Shown here: in pieces, positions 35,390 to 44,258 of the stretch
How positions within the stretch are numbered: position 1 is the stretch's first letter
How the letters are laid out: each line of letters starts with the position of its first letter
Origin: CTSoil-043 sp963821235
Lineage (GTDB): Bacteria; Chloroflexota; Limnocylindria; Limnocylindrales; CSP1-4
Assembly: GCA_963821235.1 (NCBI GenBank)
Contig: CAWGCS010000001.1
Coordinates: forward strand, 496,001-560,000
Direction of reading: 5' to 3'
Length of the DNA stretch: 64,000 nt
Notes under the pieces: generated by a model
Told to the model about the DNA's origin: nothing
Seen by the model: only the letters and a program-made list of their open reading frames with translations
Databases searched by the model: none
Position numbers and translations under genes: made by a program

Positions 35390-35403
35390 CATAGGAGCAA
35401 CCC

Positions 35404-36156
35404 ATGGAGCTCCTCGTCGTCGGGTCGGGCTCGGCCTATCCGGACCGGCCCGGCACGGCCTCCAGCGCCTACGTCGTCGCCATCGGGGAGGAGTGCATCT
35501 GCCTGGATCTCGGCCAGGGCGCCTTCGCCGGCCTGGCGGGGCGCCTGGAGCCGAGCTCGCTCCTGGCCGTCGTCGTCAGCCACCTCCACCCCGACCACTT
35601 CGTGGACCTGGTGGCCCTCCGGCACTACCTTCGCTACGAGTTCTCGCCGCCGCGCCGCGTGCGCGTCGTCGCCCCAGCGGGCCTTGCCGGCCGGCTGGAC
35701 GCCCTCCTGGCCGAGCCCGGATTCGCCTCCCAGGCGCTCGATGTCGAGCCGCGTCGCGCCGGGCGGATGCGGGTCGGGCCGTTCGACCTCGAGAGCGTCC
35801 TCGTCCGGCACACGAACGAGAGCTACGCCGTCCGGATCTCACCCGCGAGCGATCCCGAGGCGCCCGCCCTCGTCTTCTCCGGCGATTGCGGGCGGGCCGC
35901 CGACCTGGTGCCGCTCGTGCGGGCCGGCGACACGCTCCTGAGCGAGGTCGCCTTCGGGGCCGGGCCGGTTCCCGTCGGCGATCTCCACCTCGACGGGCCG
36001 TCGGTGGGCGCGCTCGCGGCGGCGACGCGACCCGGCCGCGTCCTGCTCACCCACCTCCAGCTTGGACGCGACCCGGCAGCCACGGTCGCCACTGTCCGAG
36101 CTGCCTATGAGGGCCCGGTCGCACTCGTCGCGGACGGCGACCGCTTCACGATCTGA
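35404..36156 (+). CDS. MBL-fold hydrolase (RNase Z/ElaC-like)
   Basis: 250 aa. GSGSAYPDRPGTASSAYVV start as in RNase Z-like proteins, metal motif SHLHPDHFVDL, LVFSGDCGRAADL and LTHLQLGRD. Lacks the long exosite arm of tRNase Z, so a role on another substrate is more likely. ATG preceded by ATAGGAG, which lies right at the edge of the IS110 element, so its original upstream region has probably been displaced. Confidence 0.8.
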   Translation: MELLVVGSGSAYPDRPGTASSAYVVAIGEECICLDLGQGAFAGLAGRLEPSSLLAVVVSHLHPDHFVDLVALRHYLRYEFSPPRRVRVVAPAGLAGRLDALLAEPGFASQALDVEPRRAGRMRVGPFDLESVLVRHTNESYAVRISPASDPEAPALVFSGDCGRAADLVPLVRAGDTLLSEVAFGAGPVPVGDLHLDGPSVGALAAATRPGRVLLTHLQLGRDPAATVATVRAAYEGPVALVADGDRFTI

Positions 36157-36220
36157 GTCGGGTCCGCGTCCCATTCCTTCGCCTCCGGTCCGGGCTCTCG
36201 TGTCCGGGCCCTGGACACGG

Positions 36221-36250
36221 AGAAGCCGGGACCCGAAGGTCCCGGCTTCT
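36221..36250. terminator. Perfect 13-bp hairpin with CGAA loop
   Basis: AGAAGCCGGGACC (36221-36233) and GGTCCCGGCTTCT (36238-36250) around CGAA, between two convergent stop codons, so it can serve both strands. Confidence 0.75.
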
Positions 36251-36285
36251 GCCTCCGTCTCGGGGACGGCGAACGTGGGGCCGGC

Positions 36286-37560
36286 CTAGCTGCGGCGGCG
36301 AGCCCGTGCCGGGGAGGCCGGGGTCAGGAGCAGGACCGTGGCGAGGAGTCCCGCCAGGGCCAGGAGGGCGATCCGCCAGGCCCCCGCATCGGGACCGGCC
36401 GGGCTGCCCGGCACGGTCGCGGTGGGCGGCGGGGTGATGTGCGGGCGGCTGGTGACGGCCTCGACGATTCCCGTCGGGCTGGCCGTGGCGGCCTCGACGG
36501 TTGCGGTCGGGGTCGCCGTCGGCGGCTCCGTGGGCGGGGTGGTCGGCGGGGTGGTCGGCGGGGTCGTGGGCGGGGTCGTCGGGGGCTCCGTGGGTGGCGG
36601 GGGCTCCGTGGGCGGGGTCGTGGGCGGCTCGGTTGGCGGGGTCGTCGGGGGCTCCGTGGGCGGCGGGGGCTCGGCGACGTTGTAGGCGATGCAGGTGATG
36701 GCGTCCTCACCATTCCAGCCGAAGACGCCCTCGAGGTTGTCGCCGTTGAGGATGTCGCTGTAGCAGCGCAGGGCGCCGAAGTCGTAGCCGGCCTGGACCT
36801 CCTCGAGCACGACGACGCCGGTGTCCCAGGTCCCGTTCTTGACGAGGTCGGCGTTGGCGCCGCTGAGGTTGACGACGACCGAGCCGTCGGGGCCCGTCGT
36901 CGGCGAGGTGATGACGGCGCCCTGGTACTGGGCGGTCAAGGTGAACTGCCAGCCCGGCTGGGCGGTGCAGCTCGCGGGCACATCCGTGGCGTGGTCCACG
37001 AGGCTGATCCCGTACGAGGTGTCGAGCTCGCCGCCATGGCCGCCCGTGTCGTCCTGGCTGGTCGGCGCCTGGTTGGCCGGGATGACGTCGTACGACGGGC
37101 AGATGTACTTCCAGAGGGTGATGTCGACGCTCGACGGCGGGGTCGTCGGCGGGGTCGTCGGTTGCTCGCAGGCGTCGATCGCCAGGTTGAAGGTCCTGCT
37201 CCAGCTCGGGTTCGAGGGGGCGTCCCAGGCGACCACGGTGACCGTGGCCGTGTGCGCGACGGTCTTGTCGGCGATGGGATACGTCTGCGTGAACGAGCTG
37301 CCGAAGTGGAACGGCGAGCCGGCCAGCTCCACGCCGTCGATCCAGATGGCGACCGTGTTGTCGGCGGGGTGATCGGCGTTCGTCACGTAGGCGGTCAGGT
37401 TGACCCACAGCCCGCTCTGGCAGGTGAGGGTCGCCTGCGGCGTGTGGCCGAGGACGGTGGCCGGCGAGGCGAAGAGCGCGGACAGGGTGAGCGCCGCAAC
37501 GGCAAGCCAGCCGAGACGGCGGAACGTGGAGGCGCGTCGTCGCGCCCGCTGTGCGTGCAT
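36286..37560 (-). CDS. Cell-surface protein with Pro/Thr stalk and C-terminal anchor
   Basis: 424 aa. Signal peptide (WLAVAALTLSALFASPATVLG), an Ig-like domain (LTCQSGLWVNLTAYVTNA, ~35-150), a second folded domain with several Cys (ITLWKYICPSYDVIP, ALRCYSD, ITCIAYNV), then ~110 residues of PPTT/PPTEPP repeats. It ends with a C-terminal hydrophobic helix (IALLALAGLLATVLLLTP) and ARARRRS. This is the layout of a wall- or membrane-anchored protein, but no LPXTG-like motif precedes the helix. Start ATG 37558-37560; the DNA just upstream forms a long inverted repeat. Confidence 0.78.
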   Translation of the reverse strand: MHAQRARRRASTFRRLGWLAVAALTLSALFASPATVLGHTPQATLTCQSGLWVNLTAYVTNADHPADNTVAIWIDGVELAGSPFHFGSSFTQTYPIADKTVAHTATVTVVAWDAPSNPSWSRTFNLAIDACEQPTTPPTTPPSSVDITLWKYICPSYDVIPANQAPTSQDDTGGHGGELDTSYGISLVDHATDVPASCTAQPGWQFTLTAQYQGAVITSPTTGPDGSVVVNLSGANADLVKNGTWDTGVVVLEEVQAGYDFGALRCYSDILNGDNLEGVFGWNGEDAITCIAYNVAEPPPPTEPPTTPPTEPPTTPPTEPPPPTEPPTTPPTTPPTTPPTTPPTEPPTATPTATVEAATASPTGIVEAVTSRPHITPPPTATVPGSPAGPDAGAWRIALLALAGLLATVLLLTPASPARARRRS

Positions 37561-37897
37561 CGATCCATACCCCGAGACGTGCGGCTGGGAGATGTGCCGC
37601 GGATGATTCCGTGCGTCTCGGGTTCCCCGCGACCAGATGAGTCGGTCGCCCCCGGACGGCCATCCCATCCTCTTGGAGGCGCCAGTACTCGTCCAGTACC
37701 GCTGCTCGCGCCTATCCGTACCGGACCCCACCAGACCGTCGCCACGGTTCGGGATGCGGTGCGAGATCGCACCGGATGAGGGTGGTACCTGCCCGGACCG
37801 ACGGGGGATGCACGCCAGGTACTTCCGTCCGGGCCGTCTGACGCCGGGGCCCGGGACCTGCCCGTCGGCCGGTCGGTGCTCCGCTAGGATGGGCTCG
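37561..37897. other. Intergenic region with inverted repeat, no gene seen
   Basis: 337 bp between the divergent surface-protein and argS starts. CCCGAGACG (37571-37579) and CGTCTCGGG (37614-37622) are exact inverted repeats enclosing a smaller one, GCGGC/GCCGC (37581-37585, 37596-37600). Further on are GGTGCG-AGAT-CGCACC (near 37757-37773) and a GGTGGTACC sequence. No open frame with coding character was found. Confidence 0.6.
37885..37890 (+). promoter_or_regulatory. Leaderless -10 element (TAGGAT) of argS
   Basis: TAGGAT, seven bases (GGGCTCG), ATG. The preceding in-frame ATG at 37889 would lie inside this box, so 37898 is taken as the start. Confidence 0.5.
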
Positions 37898-39613
37898 ATG
37901 GATGAGCGCGCCCCCGGCCCGACCTCCCTGCGAGCCCGTGCCCGCGACGCGGTGGCCGCCGCCTGGGCGCGCGCCGTCGCCTCCAGCTCGCTCCCCGCCG
38001 CGAGCGGCGCGATGGAGCTGCCCGCGGTGGAGATCGAGCGGCCGGCGAATCCCGATCACGGGGACCTGGCGACCGGCCTGGCGATGAAGCTGGCGCGGCC
38101 CTACCGGATGCCGCCCCTCCGGATCGCGGAGGCGATCGCGGCCGAGCTGGCGGCCGCGGCGGGCGCCGATCGCTCGCCCATCGCCTCGGTCGAGGTGGCG
38201 CCCCCGGGCTTCCTGAACCTGCAGCTCGCCGACGCTGCCCTGGAGGGTGTCGTGGCCGGCGTGCTGGCCGAGCCCGCGGCCTGGGGCCGCGTCCGGGCCG
38301 CGCATCCACGGCGCGTCAACGTGGAGTTCGTCTCCGCCAATCCGACCGGGCCCCTCCACATCGGCAACGCCCGGGGCGCGTTCGTCGGCGACCTGCTCTG
38401 TCGCGTCCTCGAGGCGGCCGGCCACGAGGTGACCCGCGAGTACTACTTCAACGACTTCGGGGCCCAGGTGCGGAACCTCGGCGCGTCGGTCGTGGCCATC
38501 CGCCGTGGCACGGAGGTCCCCGAGGACGGCTATCGGGGCGCGTATGTCCACGACCTGGCCCACGAGATCCCGGCCGACGTGGCGGCGGCCGCGGAGGCGG
38601 CCGGCGAGGGCGGGGAGCGTGATGCGGCCTGGATCGTCGGCGAGTGGGCCTCAGAGCGAGTCCGAGCCGGGATCGAGGCCTCGCTCGCGACGCTCGGCGT
38701 CCGCTTCGACGTCTGGAAGAGCGAGGGCTCCCTCTATCGCGAGGGCTGGGTCGAGCGTGCCGTCGGCCGCCTGCGCGCGTCGGGCCATCTCTACGAGCAG
38801 GATGGCGCCCTCTGGTTCCGCTCGACCGACTTCGGGGACGACAAGGACCGGGTGGTCCGCAAGTCGAACGGCGACTACACCTACTTCGGCTCGGACATCG
38901 GCTACGTCGTGGAGAAGTTCAGCCGCGGCTTCGACCACCTCGTCTACATCTGGGGCGCCGACCACCACGGGACGGTGGCCCGGCTGCGGAACGCCGCCGA
39001 GGCGATGGGCTTCGACCGGGCGGCGGTCCAGATGGTCCTCATGGCCTGGGTCCGCTTCGTCCGCGACGGCGTCGAGGTCTCGATGTCGAAGCGGGCCGGC
39101 GAGTTCATCACCCTCGACGAGCTCCTGGCCGAGATCGGCGTGGACGCGGCGCGCTGGTTCTTCGCCGCCCGCGGCCACACCGTCGGCATCGACTTCGACA
39201 TCGAGCTGGCCAAGAAGCAGTCGAACGAGAACCCCGTCTACTACGTCCAGTACGCCCACGCCCGGATCGCCTCCATCCTGCGCAAGGCGGCCGAGGCGGG
39301 CCTGGCGCCGGACGCCGGCGTGACGGCCGGCTCCCTGGGCGACTCGGCGACGCCGGAGGGGGCGCTGGGCCGGGTGCTGGCCCGCTACCCGGACGTCATC
39401 GAGGACGCCGCGGCGGCCGAAGAGACCCAGGGCGTGACCGCCTTCGCGACCGAGCTGGCCACGCAGTTCCACGCCTTCTACCGGGACGCGCGGGTGGTGG
39501 ACCCCGGCGAGCCGGCCCGCTCGCGGTCGCGCCTCGCCCTCGTGCGGGCGACTCAGCTCACCCTGGCAAGCGCGCTCGCCCTGCTCGGGATCTCGGCCCC
39601 GGAAGCGATGTAG
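37898..39613 (+). CDS. argS: Arginyl-tRNA synthetase
   Basis: 571 aa class I synthetase. N-terminal Add-1 domain (~1-100), HIGH motif as FVSANPTGPLHIGNARGAF, YIWGADHHGTV, and the KMSKS-equivalent VSMSKRAGEF. The anticodon-binding helical domain ends ALALLGISAPEAM, the normal ArgRS C-terminus. It charges tRNA-Arg in the cytoplasm. A single gene, convergent with the lipoprotein peptidase. Confidence 0.95.
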   Translation: MDERAPGPTSLRARARDAVAAAWARAVASSSLPAASGAMELPAVEIERPANPDHGDLATGLAMKLARPYRMPPLRIAEAIAAELAAAAGADRSPIASVEVAPPGFLNLQLADAALEGVVAGVLAEPAAWGRVRAAHPRRVNVEFVSANPTGPLHIGNARGAFVGDLLCRVLEAAGHEVTREYYFNDFGAQVRNLGASVVAIRRGTEVPEDGYRGAYVHDLAHEIPADVAAAAEAAGEGGERDAAWIVGEWASERVRAGIEASLATLGVRFDVWKSEGSLYREGWVERAVGRLRASGHLYEQDGALWFRSTDFGDDKDRVVRKSNGDYTYFGSDIGYVVEKFSRGFDHLVYIWGADHHGTVARLRNAAEAMGFDRAAVQMVLMAWVRFVRDGVEVSMSKRAGEFITLDELLAEIGVDAARWFFAARGHTVGIDFDIELAKKQSNENPVYYVQYAHARIASILRKAAEAGLAPDAGVTAGSLGDSATPEGALGRVLARYPDVIEDAAAAEETQGVTAFATELATQFHAFYRDARVVDPGEPARSRSRLALVRATQLTLASALALLGISAPEAM

Positions 39614-39663
39614 GAGCGGGCCGGTCGCCCGCGCCCGCCTACCATCGGGCCCGGCGGCGATCG

Positions 39664-40986
39664 TCAGGGCAGGGCGCGGATCGCCGCCTCCAGCGTATCG
39701 AGCGTGGTTGCGTCGCTCGCCGCCAGGACGACCACCCGGTCGGCCTGCGCCGCGGCACTCGCCTGCTGGACGACCACGCGTGCCGCGCCGGGGAGGCTCG
39801 CCGCCGCCTTCGTGGCCGCCGCCTGGAACGCGTCCGCGTCGGCCTGCGTGTCCCAGGACGTCACGAGCGCGAGGGCGTGCTTCCCGTCCGGGCCCCGCAG
39901 GTAGGCCAGCCGGTCACCGCCCCAGCCCGCGGCCGCCGCCGACGCGTCGAGCGCAAGCACGCCGTTCTGGCGGAGCCAGACCGAGAGCTGGAACTCGCCG
40001 AGGGTGTCCTCCGGCGTCCCGCTCCAGCCCGCGCCGAGCGCCGAGACGATCGGGTCCTCGTCGAGCGCGACGGCGACCGGCTTCTCGTCGGCCTGGTACT
40101 TCGCGGGATGGAGGACCTGCTCCGTCGAATCGGGCAGCCGCCCGTAGGCCCGATCGACCGCCTCCCAGCCGCCGCTGGCCCACAGGCTGTTCACGAAGAT
40201 CACGCCCTGCTGGTAGGGGAAGAGCAAGGTCTCGCGGAGGATCGCCGGCAGGGCCTCCAGCTGGGCCTGCGCCGCCGGATCGACCTTGAGCAGCTCCTGG
40301 AGGTCGGCGGCCGTGAGATTCTGGCTCAGCCAGCGGGTCATGAGGAGCGTCGCATCGCCCTCGACGAGGGCGAGCCGACCGAGCGAGCGGTCGCCCTGGC
40401 CGACGGCGTCGACGTCGATCCCCTGCAGCCCGAGGTCCTGGTCCTGGAGGGCGTGGGTGAACTCGTGGGCGAAGGTGACCTTCTCGGTCGCCCCGATCGT
40501 GCCCGACCGGGAGACCACGAAGAGCTGCTTGGCCTCGGGATCGTAGAAGCCGGCCACCTGCGAGCCGAGCATGTCGACATACAGCTGCCCCAGCGAGGCG
40601 CCGGCCGGGAGGAGCCCGAGCGCCTGGAGCGTCTCCTCGGCGACGGCGACCTCGTCGGGCGGGTTGTCCTTCTCGAACTGCGCCTTGAGCCGCGCCTTGA
40701 CCTGGTCCTCGGTCAGGATGGTCGGCTCGAGACGCTGCTTCGCCTGCAGGCCCCGCTCGGCGATGACCTGGTCCTCGATCTCGCGGTAGAGGGCGGCCTG
40801 GTCGACGCTGGCCGCGGGCGTGGCCGAGGGCGACGCGGTGGGGGTCGGGCGGGCCGTGGAGGTCGGCATGGGGGCGGCGCTGGCGGTGGTCGTGGCCGAG
40901 GGCGCGGTGTTGCCGCACCCGGCGACGAGGACCAGGGTCGCCGCGATCGCCGCGAGGGTGGAGGCACGCCGGATCGGTCGGCTCAT
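39664..40986 (-). CDS. Lipoprotein zinc metallopeptidase-like protein
   Basis: 440 aa. Lipoprotein signal ending LVLVAGC (Cys ~23), Thr/Ser/Pro linker (~40 residues), then a domain with VTFAHEFTHALQDQ, a gluzincin-type HExxH zinc motif, and LVEGDAT as the likely third ligand ~30 residues later. The rest is an alpha/beta region of unknown fold with a repeated hydrophobic core. It sits on the outer face of the membrane. Start ATG 40984-40986 with CAGAAT 7 nt upstream; an ATG three codons earlier overlaps that box. Confidence 0.78.
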   Translation of the reverse strand: MSRPIRRASTLAAIAATLVLVAGCGNTAPSATTTASAAPMPTSTARPTPTASPSATPAASVDQAALYREIEDQVIAERGLQAKQRLEPTILTEDQVKARLKAQFEKDNPPDEVAVAEETLQALGLLPAGASLGQLYVDMLGSQVAGFYDPEAKQLFVVSRSGTIGATEKVTFAHEFTHALQDQDLGLQGIDVDAVGQGDRSLGRLALVEGDATLLMTRWLSQNLTAADLQELLKVDPAAQAQLEALPAILRETLLFPYQQGVIFVNSLWASGGWEAVDRAYGRLPDSTEQVLHPAKYQADEKPVAVALDEDPIVSALGAGWSGTPEDTLGEFQLSVWLRQNGVLALDASAAAAGWGGDRLAYLRGPDGKHALALVTSWDTQADADAFQAAATKAAASLPGAARVVVQQASAAAQADRVVVLAASDATTLDTLEAAIRALP

Positions 40987-41075
40987 GGCGGCCATTCTGG
41001 CACGAGGCTCGCGGATGGCGGTTTCTTAACCTCGCCCAGCATTGCTCCTGAACACGCGCCGCCTACTCTCTTCCG

Positions 41076-41172
41076 CAGGACCTGCGGGATCGAGTCGATC
41101 CCTCCGACTCCCACAGATCCGCCCTCCCTCCCTCAGACCGGGGGCGCCAATGGGCAGGCGCCCCCGGTCTCC
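41076..41172 (+). ncRNA. Candidate small RNA with C-rich segment and terminator
   Basis: No start codon or frame fits this stretch, yet it ends in a strong terminator-like hairpin. TACTCT at 41064-41069 could be the -10, placing the 5' end near 41076. The segment holds GATCGAGTCGATC, then an unpaired CCCTCCCTCCCTC (41122-41134) that could pair with AGGAGG-type ribosome sites. Purely sequence-based guess. Confidence 0.3.
41136..41169 (+). terminator. Perfect 13-bp hairpin with no gene in front of it
   Basis: GACCGGGGGCGCC (41136-41148) and GGCGCCCCCGGTC (41157-41169), 8-base loop, lying between divergent genes where neither annotated gene would need a terminator. Confidence 0.6.
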
Positions 41173-41284
41173 TCGTCTCCGGGGCGTCGGCCCGTCGGCA
41201 GTCGCGTGGCGGGCCGGCGATGGCGGCGCCGGGACGCTCGGGACGGGAAGGCCGGGTGCAGCCGCCCGTGGCAGAATCCTCGTC

Positions 41285-41959
41285 ATGGAACTCACGTGGT
41301 ACGGGCGCACCTGCATCCGCCTCAAGGGCCGGGATGCCGTCGTGGTCGCGGATCCCTACCAGGCGGTCGTCGGGCCGACCGGCCGCGGCATCACCGGCGA
41401 CATCGTGACCTACAGCCACCCTGACGACGCCCCGCTGCCCAGGGCGAAGGGGCGGACGACCCGCGACGGGGCGACCCACCTCCCCTCGAGCCTCGACGAC
41501 GCCTTCGTCCTCGACGGCCCCGGTGAGTACGAGATCAAGCACGTCCTCGTCAACGGGGTGCGGACCTTCCGCGACGAGAAGCGGGGGGTGGAGCGGGGAC
41601 GCAACGTGGCGTTCGTGACCGAGCTCGACGGCGTGCACGTGATCCATCTCGGCGACATCGCCCACACGCTGACCGAGGAGAAGCTCGGCGAGATCGGCAG
41701 CGTGGACGTGGCCTGCGTGCCGGTCGGGGGCCAGCTGTCCCCGACCAAGGCCGCCGCCCTCGTCGCCCAGCTCGACCCGAAGATCGTCGTGCCGATGCCG
41801 GTCTGCGATGACGACGCAGCCTGCGACGCGATCCTCGCCAAGTTCTTCCACGAGATGGGCACCACGGCGAGCGAGCCGCAGCCGCGCCTCTCCATCACGT
41901 CGAGCGGCCTTCCCGAAGAGACGACGACCGTCCTTCTCGAGTCGCGCGGCAAGGTCTAG
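41285..41959 (+). CDS. MBL-fold metal-dependent hydrolase (UPF0173-like)
   Basis: 224 aa. MELTWYGRTCIRLKGRDAVVVADPY, IVTYSHPDDAP at the metal-binding loop, DGPGEYEIKHVLVNGVRTF, VIHLGDIAHTLTEEKLGEIG and VPMPVC. It belongs to the short beta-lactamase-fold group without the full HxHxDH motif (here S-H-P-D-D), so its metal site is partial and the function unknown. Start ATG with CAGAAT (41272-41277) 7 nt upstream. Its stop shares the bases CTAG with the hutI stop on the other strand. Confidence 0.78.
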   Translation: MELTWYGRTCIRLKGRDAVVVADPYQAVVGPTGRGITGDIVTYSHPDDAPLPRAKGRTTRDGATHLPSSLDDAFVLDGPGEYEIKHVLVNGVRTFRDEKRGVERGRNVAFVTELDGVHVIHLGDIAHTLTEEKLGEIGSVDVACVPVGGQLSPTKAAALVAQLDPKIVVPMPVCDDDAACDAILAKFFHEMGTTASEPQPRLSITSSGLPEETTTVLLESRGKV

Positions 41960-43293
41960 CCGCCGGCGACGATCCGCCCGCCGGCGACGACCACCCGCAC
42001 GAGGTCCGCGCCGGCCCAGTACGGGATCTGCCCGAGCGTCGGCACGTCCCAGACGACGAGATCGGCCCGCAGCCCCGGGGCGATGGCTCCCCGGTCGGCC
42101 AGGCCCAGGGCCGCTGCGGCGTTGACCGTCGTTGCGGCGAGCGCCTCGGCGGGGTCCAGGCGAAGGGTCACCACGGCCGAGGCCATCGCCAGGGGCAGGC
42201 TCGTCACGGGCGAGGTCCCCGGGTTGAAGTCCGTGCCGAGCGCGACGGGCACGCCGGCCCGGATGAGCTCGCGGGCGGGCTCGCGCGCCGCGAGGCCCAG
42301 GAACCACGGCACGGTCGGCAGGAGGACCGCGACGACCGGCCTGCCGCCGTCCGCGACGCGGGCCAGCGCCTCGATCCCCCGCGCTGACGGCGCGCCGAGG
42401 TGGTCGACCGAGAGTGCGCCCAGCTCCGCCGCGAGCTCGGCACCGCCGGAGGGTGACAGCTCGTCTGCGTGGAGCCGGACCGCGAGGCCGAGCTGCCTGG
42501 CGGCCAGCAGGATCCGGCGCGACTGCTCGACGGAGAAGACCCCGGTCTCGCAGAAGACATCGCAGGAACGGGCGATCCCCTGGGCCGCCACGGCCGGGAG
42601 CTGCTCCCCGATCACCGCGGCCACGTACGCCTCGGTCGCGGCCGCCGGATCGCCCGGGTGGGCCGCCCGGACCTCGGGCGGGACGGCATGGGCGCCGAGG
42701 AAGGTCGGGATCACGTCGACGGGGCCACCGGCGGCGAGCCGGCCGGCGATGGCCAGCAGGCGCAGCTCCGTCGCGACGTCGAGGCCATAGCCGGACTTCG
42801 CCTCGACCGTCGTCGTCCCGGTCCGCAGCATCTGGCCGAGCCAGTGCCGCCCGCGCTCGTAGAGGGCCGCGTCCGGGGCGGCGCGGGTGGCGCGGACGGT
42901 CGAGAGGATGCCGCCGCCGGCGGCGAGGATCTCCAGGTAGGTGGCGCCGCGGGCCCGCATCGCCACCTCGTCCTCGCGCGATCCGGCGAAGACGAGGTGT
43001 GTATGGGGGTCGACGAGGCCGGGCGTGACGGTGGCCCCCGTCGCGTCGAGGCGCTCGATCCCGGCGGGATCGCGGCCCGCCCCCTCGAGCGCGGCGGCCA
43101 GGGCGCCGGCGACCTCGCCGGCCGGCCCGACGGCGACGATGCGGCCGTCGAGGCAGGCCACCGCCGTCCCCGGCGGGGCGACGGCCGGCTCTGCCTGCCC
43201 GGGCCCCCGGCGAAGCCCGCCGCCGAGGGTCGCGACCTCGGCCGCGCCGAGGACGAGGAGCCCGCGCCGAGCGGCGTCGCCGGCGTGGGCCAT
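41956..43293 (-). CDS. hutI: Imidazolonepropionase
   Basis: 445 aa amidohydrolase. It opens the ring of 4-imidazolone-5-propionate to N-formimino-glutamate, step three of histidine degradation. Metal ligands in VDPHTHLVFAGSREDE, the EAKSGYGLD substrate loop, FLGAHAVPPE, VRLHADELSPSGG, VDHLGA and LGTDFNPGTSP. The 40 N-terminal residues are longer and more Gly-rich than usual. ATG overlaps the ftcD stop as TGATG, so the two genes form an operon. Confidence 0.93.
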   Translation of the reverse strand: MAHAGDAARRGLLVLGAAEVATLGGGLRRGPGQAEPAVAPPGTAVACLDGRIVAVGPAGEVAGALAAALEGAGRDPAGIERLDATGATVTPGLVDPHTHLVFAGSREDEVAMRARGATYLEILAAGGGILSTVRATRAAPDAALYERGRHWLGQMLRTGTTTVEAKSGYGLDVATELRLLAIAGRLAAGGPVDVIPTFLGAHAVPPEVRAAHPGDPAAATEAYVAAVIGEQLPAVAAQGIARSCDVFCETGVFSVEQSRRILLAARQLGLAVRLHADELSPSGGAELAAELGALSVDHLGAPSARGIEALARVADGGRPVVAVLLPTVPWFLGLAAREPARELIRAGVPVALGTDFNPGTSPVTSLPLAMASAVVTLRLDPAEALAATTVNAAAALGLADRGAIAPGLRADLVVWDVPTLGQIPYWAGADLVRVVVAGGRIVAGG

Positions 43294-44252
43294 CAGTCGC
43301 CGGCCGCCCGCGCCAGGCGGAGCTCGAGGGCCATGAGCGGCGACGCGTCGCGCAGCCTCAGGAATCGACCGGCCGCCAGGACGCGCTCCGCGGGAGCCGC
43401 GTCGGCCGGCGCGCCGGCGTGCTCCGCGACGGCGTCGAGCGCCGCCAGCGGCGCCAGCCCGATCAGCTCCGACTCGGCGAGCTCGACGCGGTCGGCCTGC
43501 GCCTCCGCCCGAACCGTCTCCCAGACCAGCCAGAGCGGGGTACGCCCGAAGTCCAGGACGTTCATCGAGACCTGGGCGCAGCCGAGCTCGTCGATGAAGA
43601 AGCCTTTCGCCTGGATCGCCGGGAGCCCGCCCGACGACTCGCGGATTCGATGGGCGATCCGCCTCGCCAGGTCGACGTCGGGCGAGGCGAGGTTGATGTT
43701 GTAGGCGATGAGGAAGGGGCGCGCCCCGACGCAGGTCGCCCCTCCCCGCGGATGGGTGCGCGCCGGCCCGAAGTCGGGCTCGCGGCCGCGGGTGGCGATC
43801 TCGGTCCGGAGGCCCTCGTACTGGCCGCGCCGCAGGTCGGCCAGCTTCACCCGGTCGGGTCGGGTCGCTGCTGCGGCGTAGAGGTAGATGGGGAGGTCGA
43901 AGCGCGCTGCGATGCGCCGGCCGAAGGCCCGCGCGTACCCGACGCACTCCTCGAGGGTCGTCTCGCCGAGCGGCACGAAGGGGACGACGTCGACGGCCCC
44001 GATCCGCGGATGCTCCCCGACCTGCTGCTCCATGTCGATCTCGCGGAGGGCGACGCCGACGAGCCGCTCCAGGGCGTCCGCGACCGCGTCGCTCTCCCCG
44101 GCGACGGTGAAGACGCTGCGGTTGTGGCTGGCATCGCTGGTCCGGTCGAGGAGCTGGGCGCCGGGCACCGATTCGAGGGCCGTGGCCAGGCGGTCGACGA
44201 CCTCGGGCCGGCGGCCCTCCGACACGTTGGGGACAGACTCGACGAGCGCCAC
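43293..44252 (-). CDS. ftcD: Glutamate formimidoyltransferase
   Basis: 319 aa, equal to the transferase half of the bifunctional animal enzyme. Moves the formimino group from N-formimino-glutamate to tetrahydrofolate. VESVPNVSEGRRPEVV, DASHNRSVFTVAG, QQVGEHPRIGAVDVVPFVPL, FDLPIYLYAAAA and GARPFLIAYNINL are family blocks; the cyclodeaminase half is absent and is probably supplied by the fchA-like gene at 58.7 kb. GTG start with CACGAT 6 nt upstream. The start lies 40 bp from the divergent MFS gene. Confidence 0.92.
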   Translation of the reverse strand: MALVESVPNVSEGRRPEVVDRLATALESVPGAQLLDRTSDASHNRSVFTVAGESDAVADALERLVGVALREIDMEQQVGEHPRIGAVDVVPFVPLGETTLEECVGYARAFGRRIAARFDLPIYLYAAAATRPDRVKLADLRRGQYEGLRTEIATRGREPDFGPARTHPRGGATCVGARPFLIAYNINLASPDVDLARRIAHRIRESSGGLPAIQAKGFFIDELGCAQVSMNVLDFGRTPLWLVWETVRAEAQADRVELAESELIGLAPLAALDAVAEHAGAPADAAPAERVLAAGRFLRLRDASPLMALELRLARAAGD

Positions 44253-44258
44253 CTCGCT

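Larger units (their letters stand above)
34141..35400 (+). mobile_element. IS110-family insertion sequence (ends approximate)
   Basis: One transposase gene preceded by ~200 bp of structured non-coding DNA, with almost nothing after the stop: the layout of the IS110 group (long left end, short right end, no terminal inverted repeats). ATAGGAGC occurs at 34271-34278 and again at 35391-35398, immediately after the transposase stop. This could mark a core/junction sequence, but exact ends cannot be set without an empty site. It separates the sigma-regulator gene from an MBL-fold gene. Confidence 0.6.

Noticed and set aside
36500..36670. GC-rich short repeats in the surface-protein gene as a regulatory array
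   Set aside because: They encode the PPTT/PPTEPP stalk in frame, with codon-level variation as expected for a low-complexity linker.
37757..37810. T-box-like GGGTGGTACC upstream of argS
   Set aside because: The sequence resembles the T-box core, but the flanks do not form the antiterminator (no CCCTC partner) and no specifier stem was found. argS also has its own TAGGAT 7 nt before ATG, which would make the mRNA leaderless.
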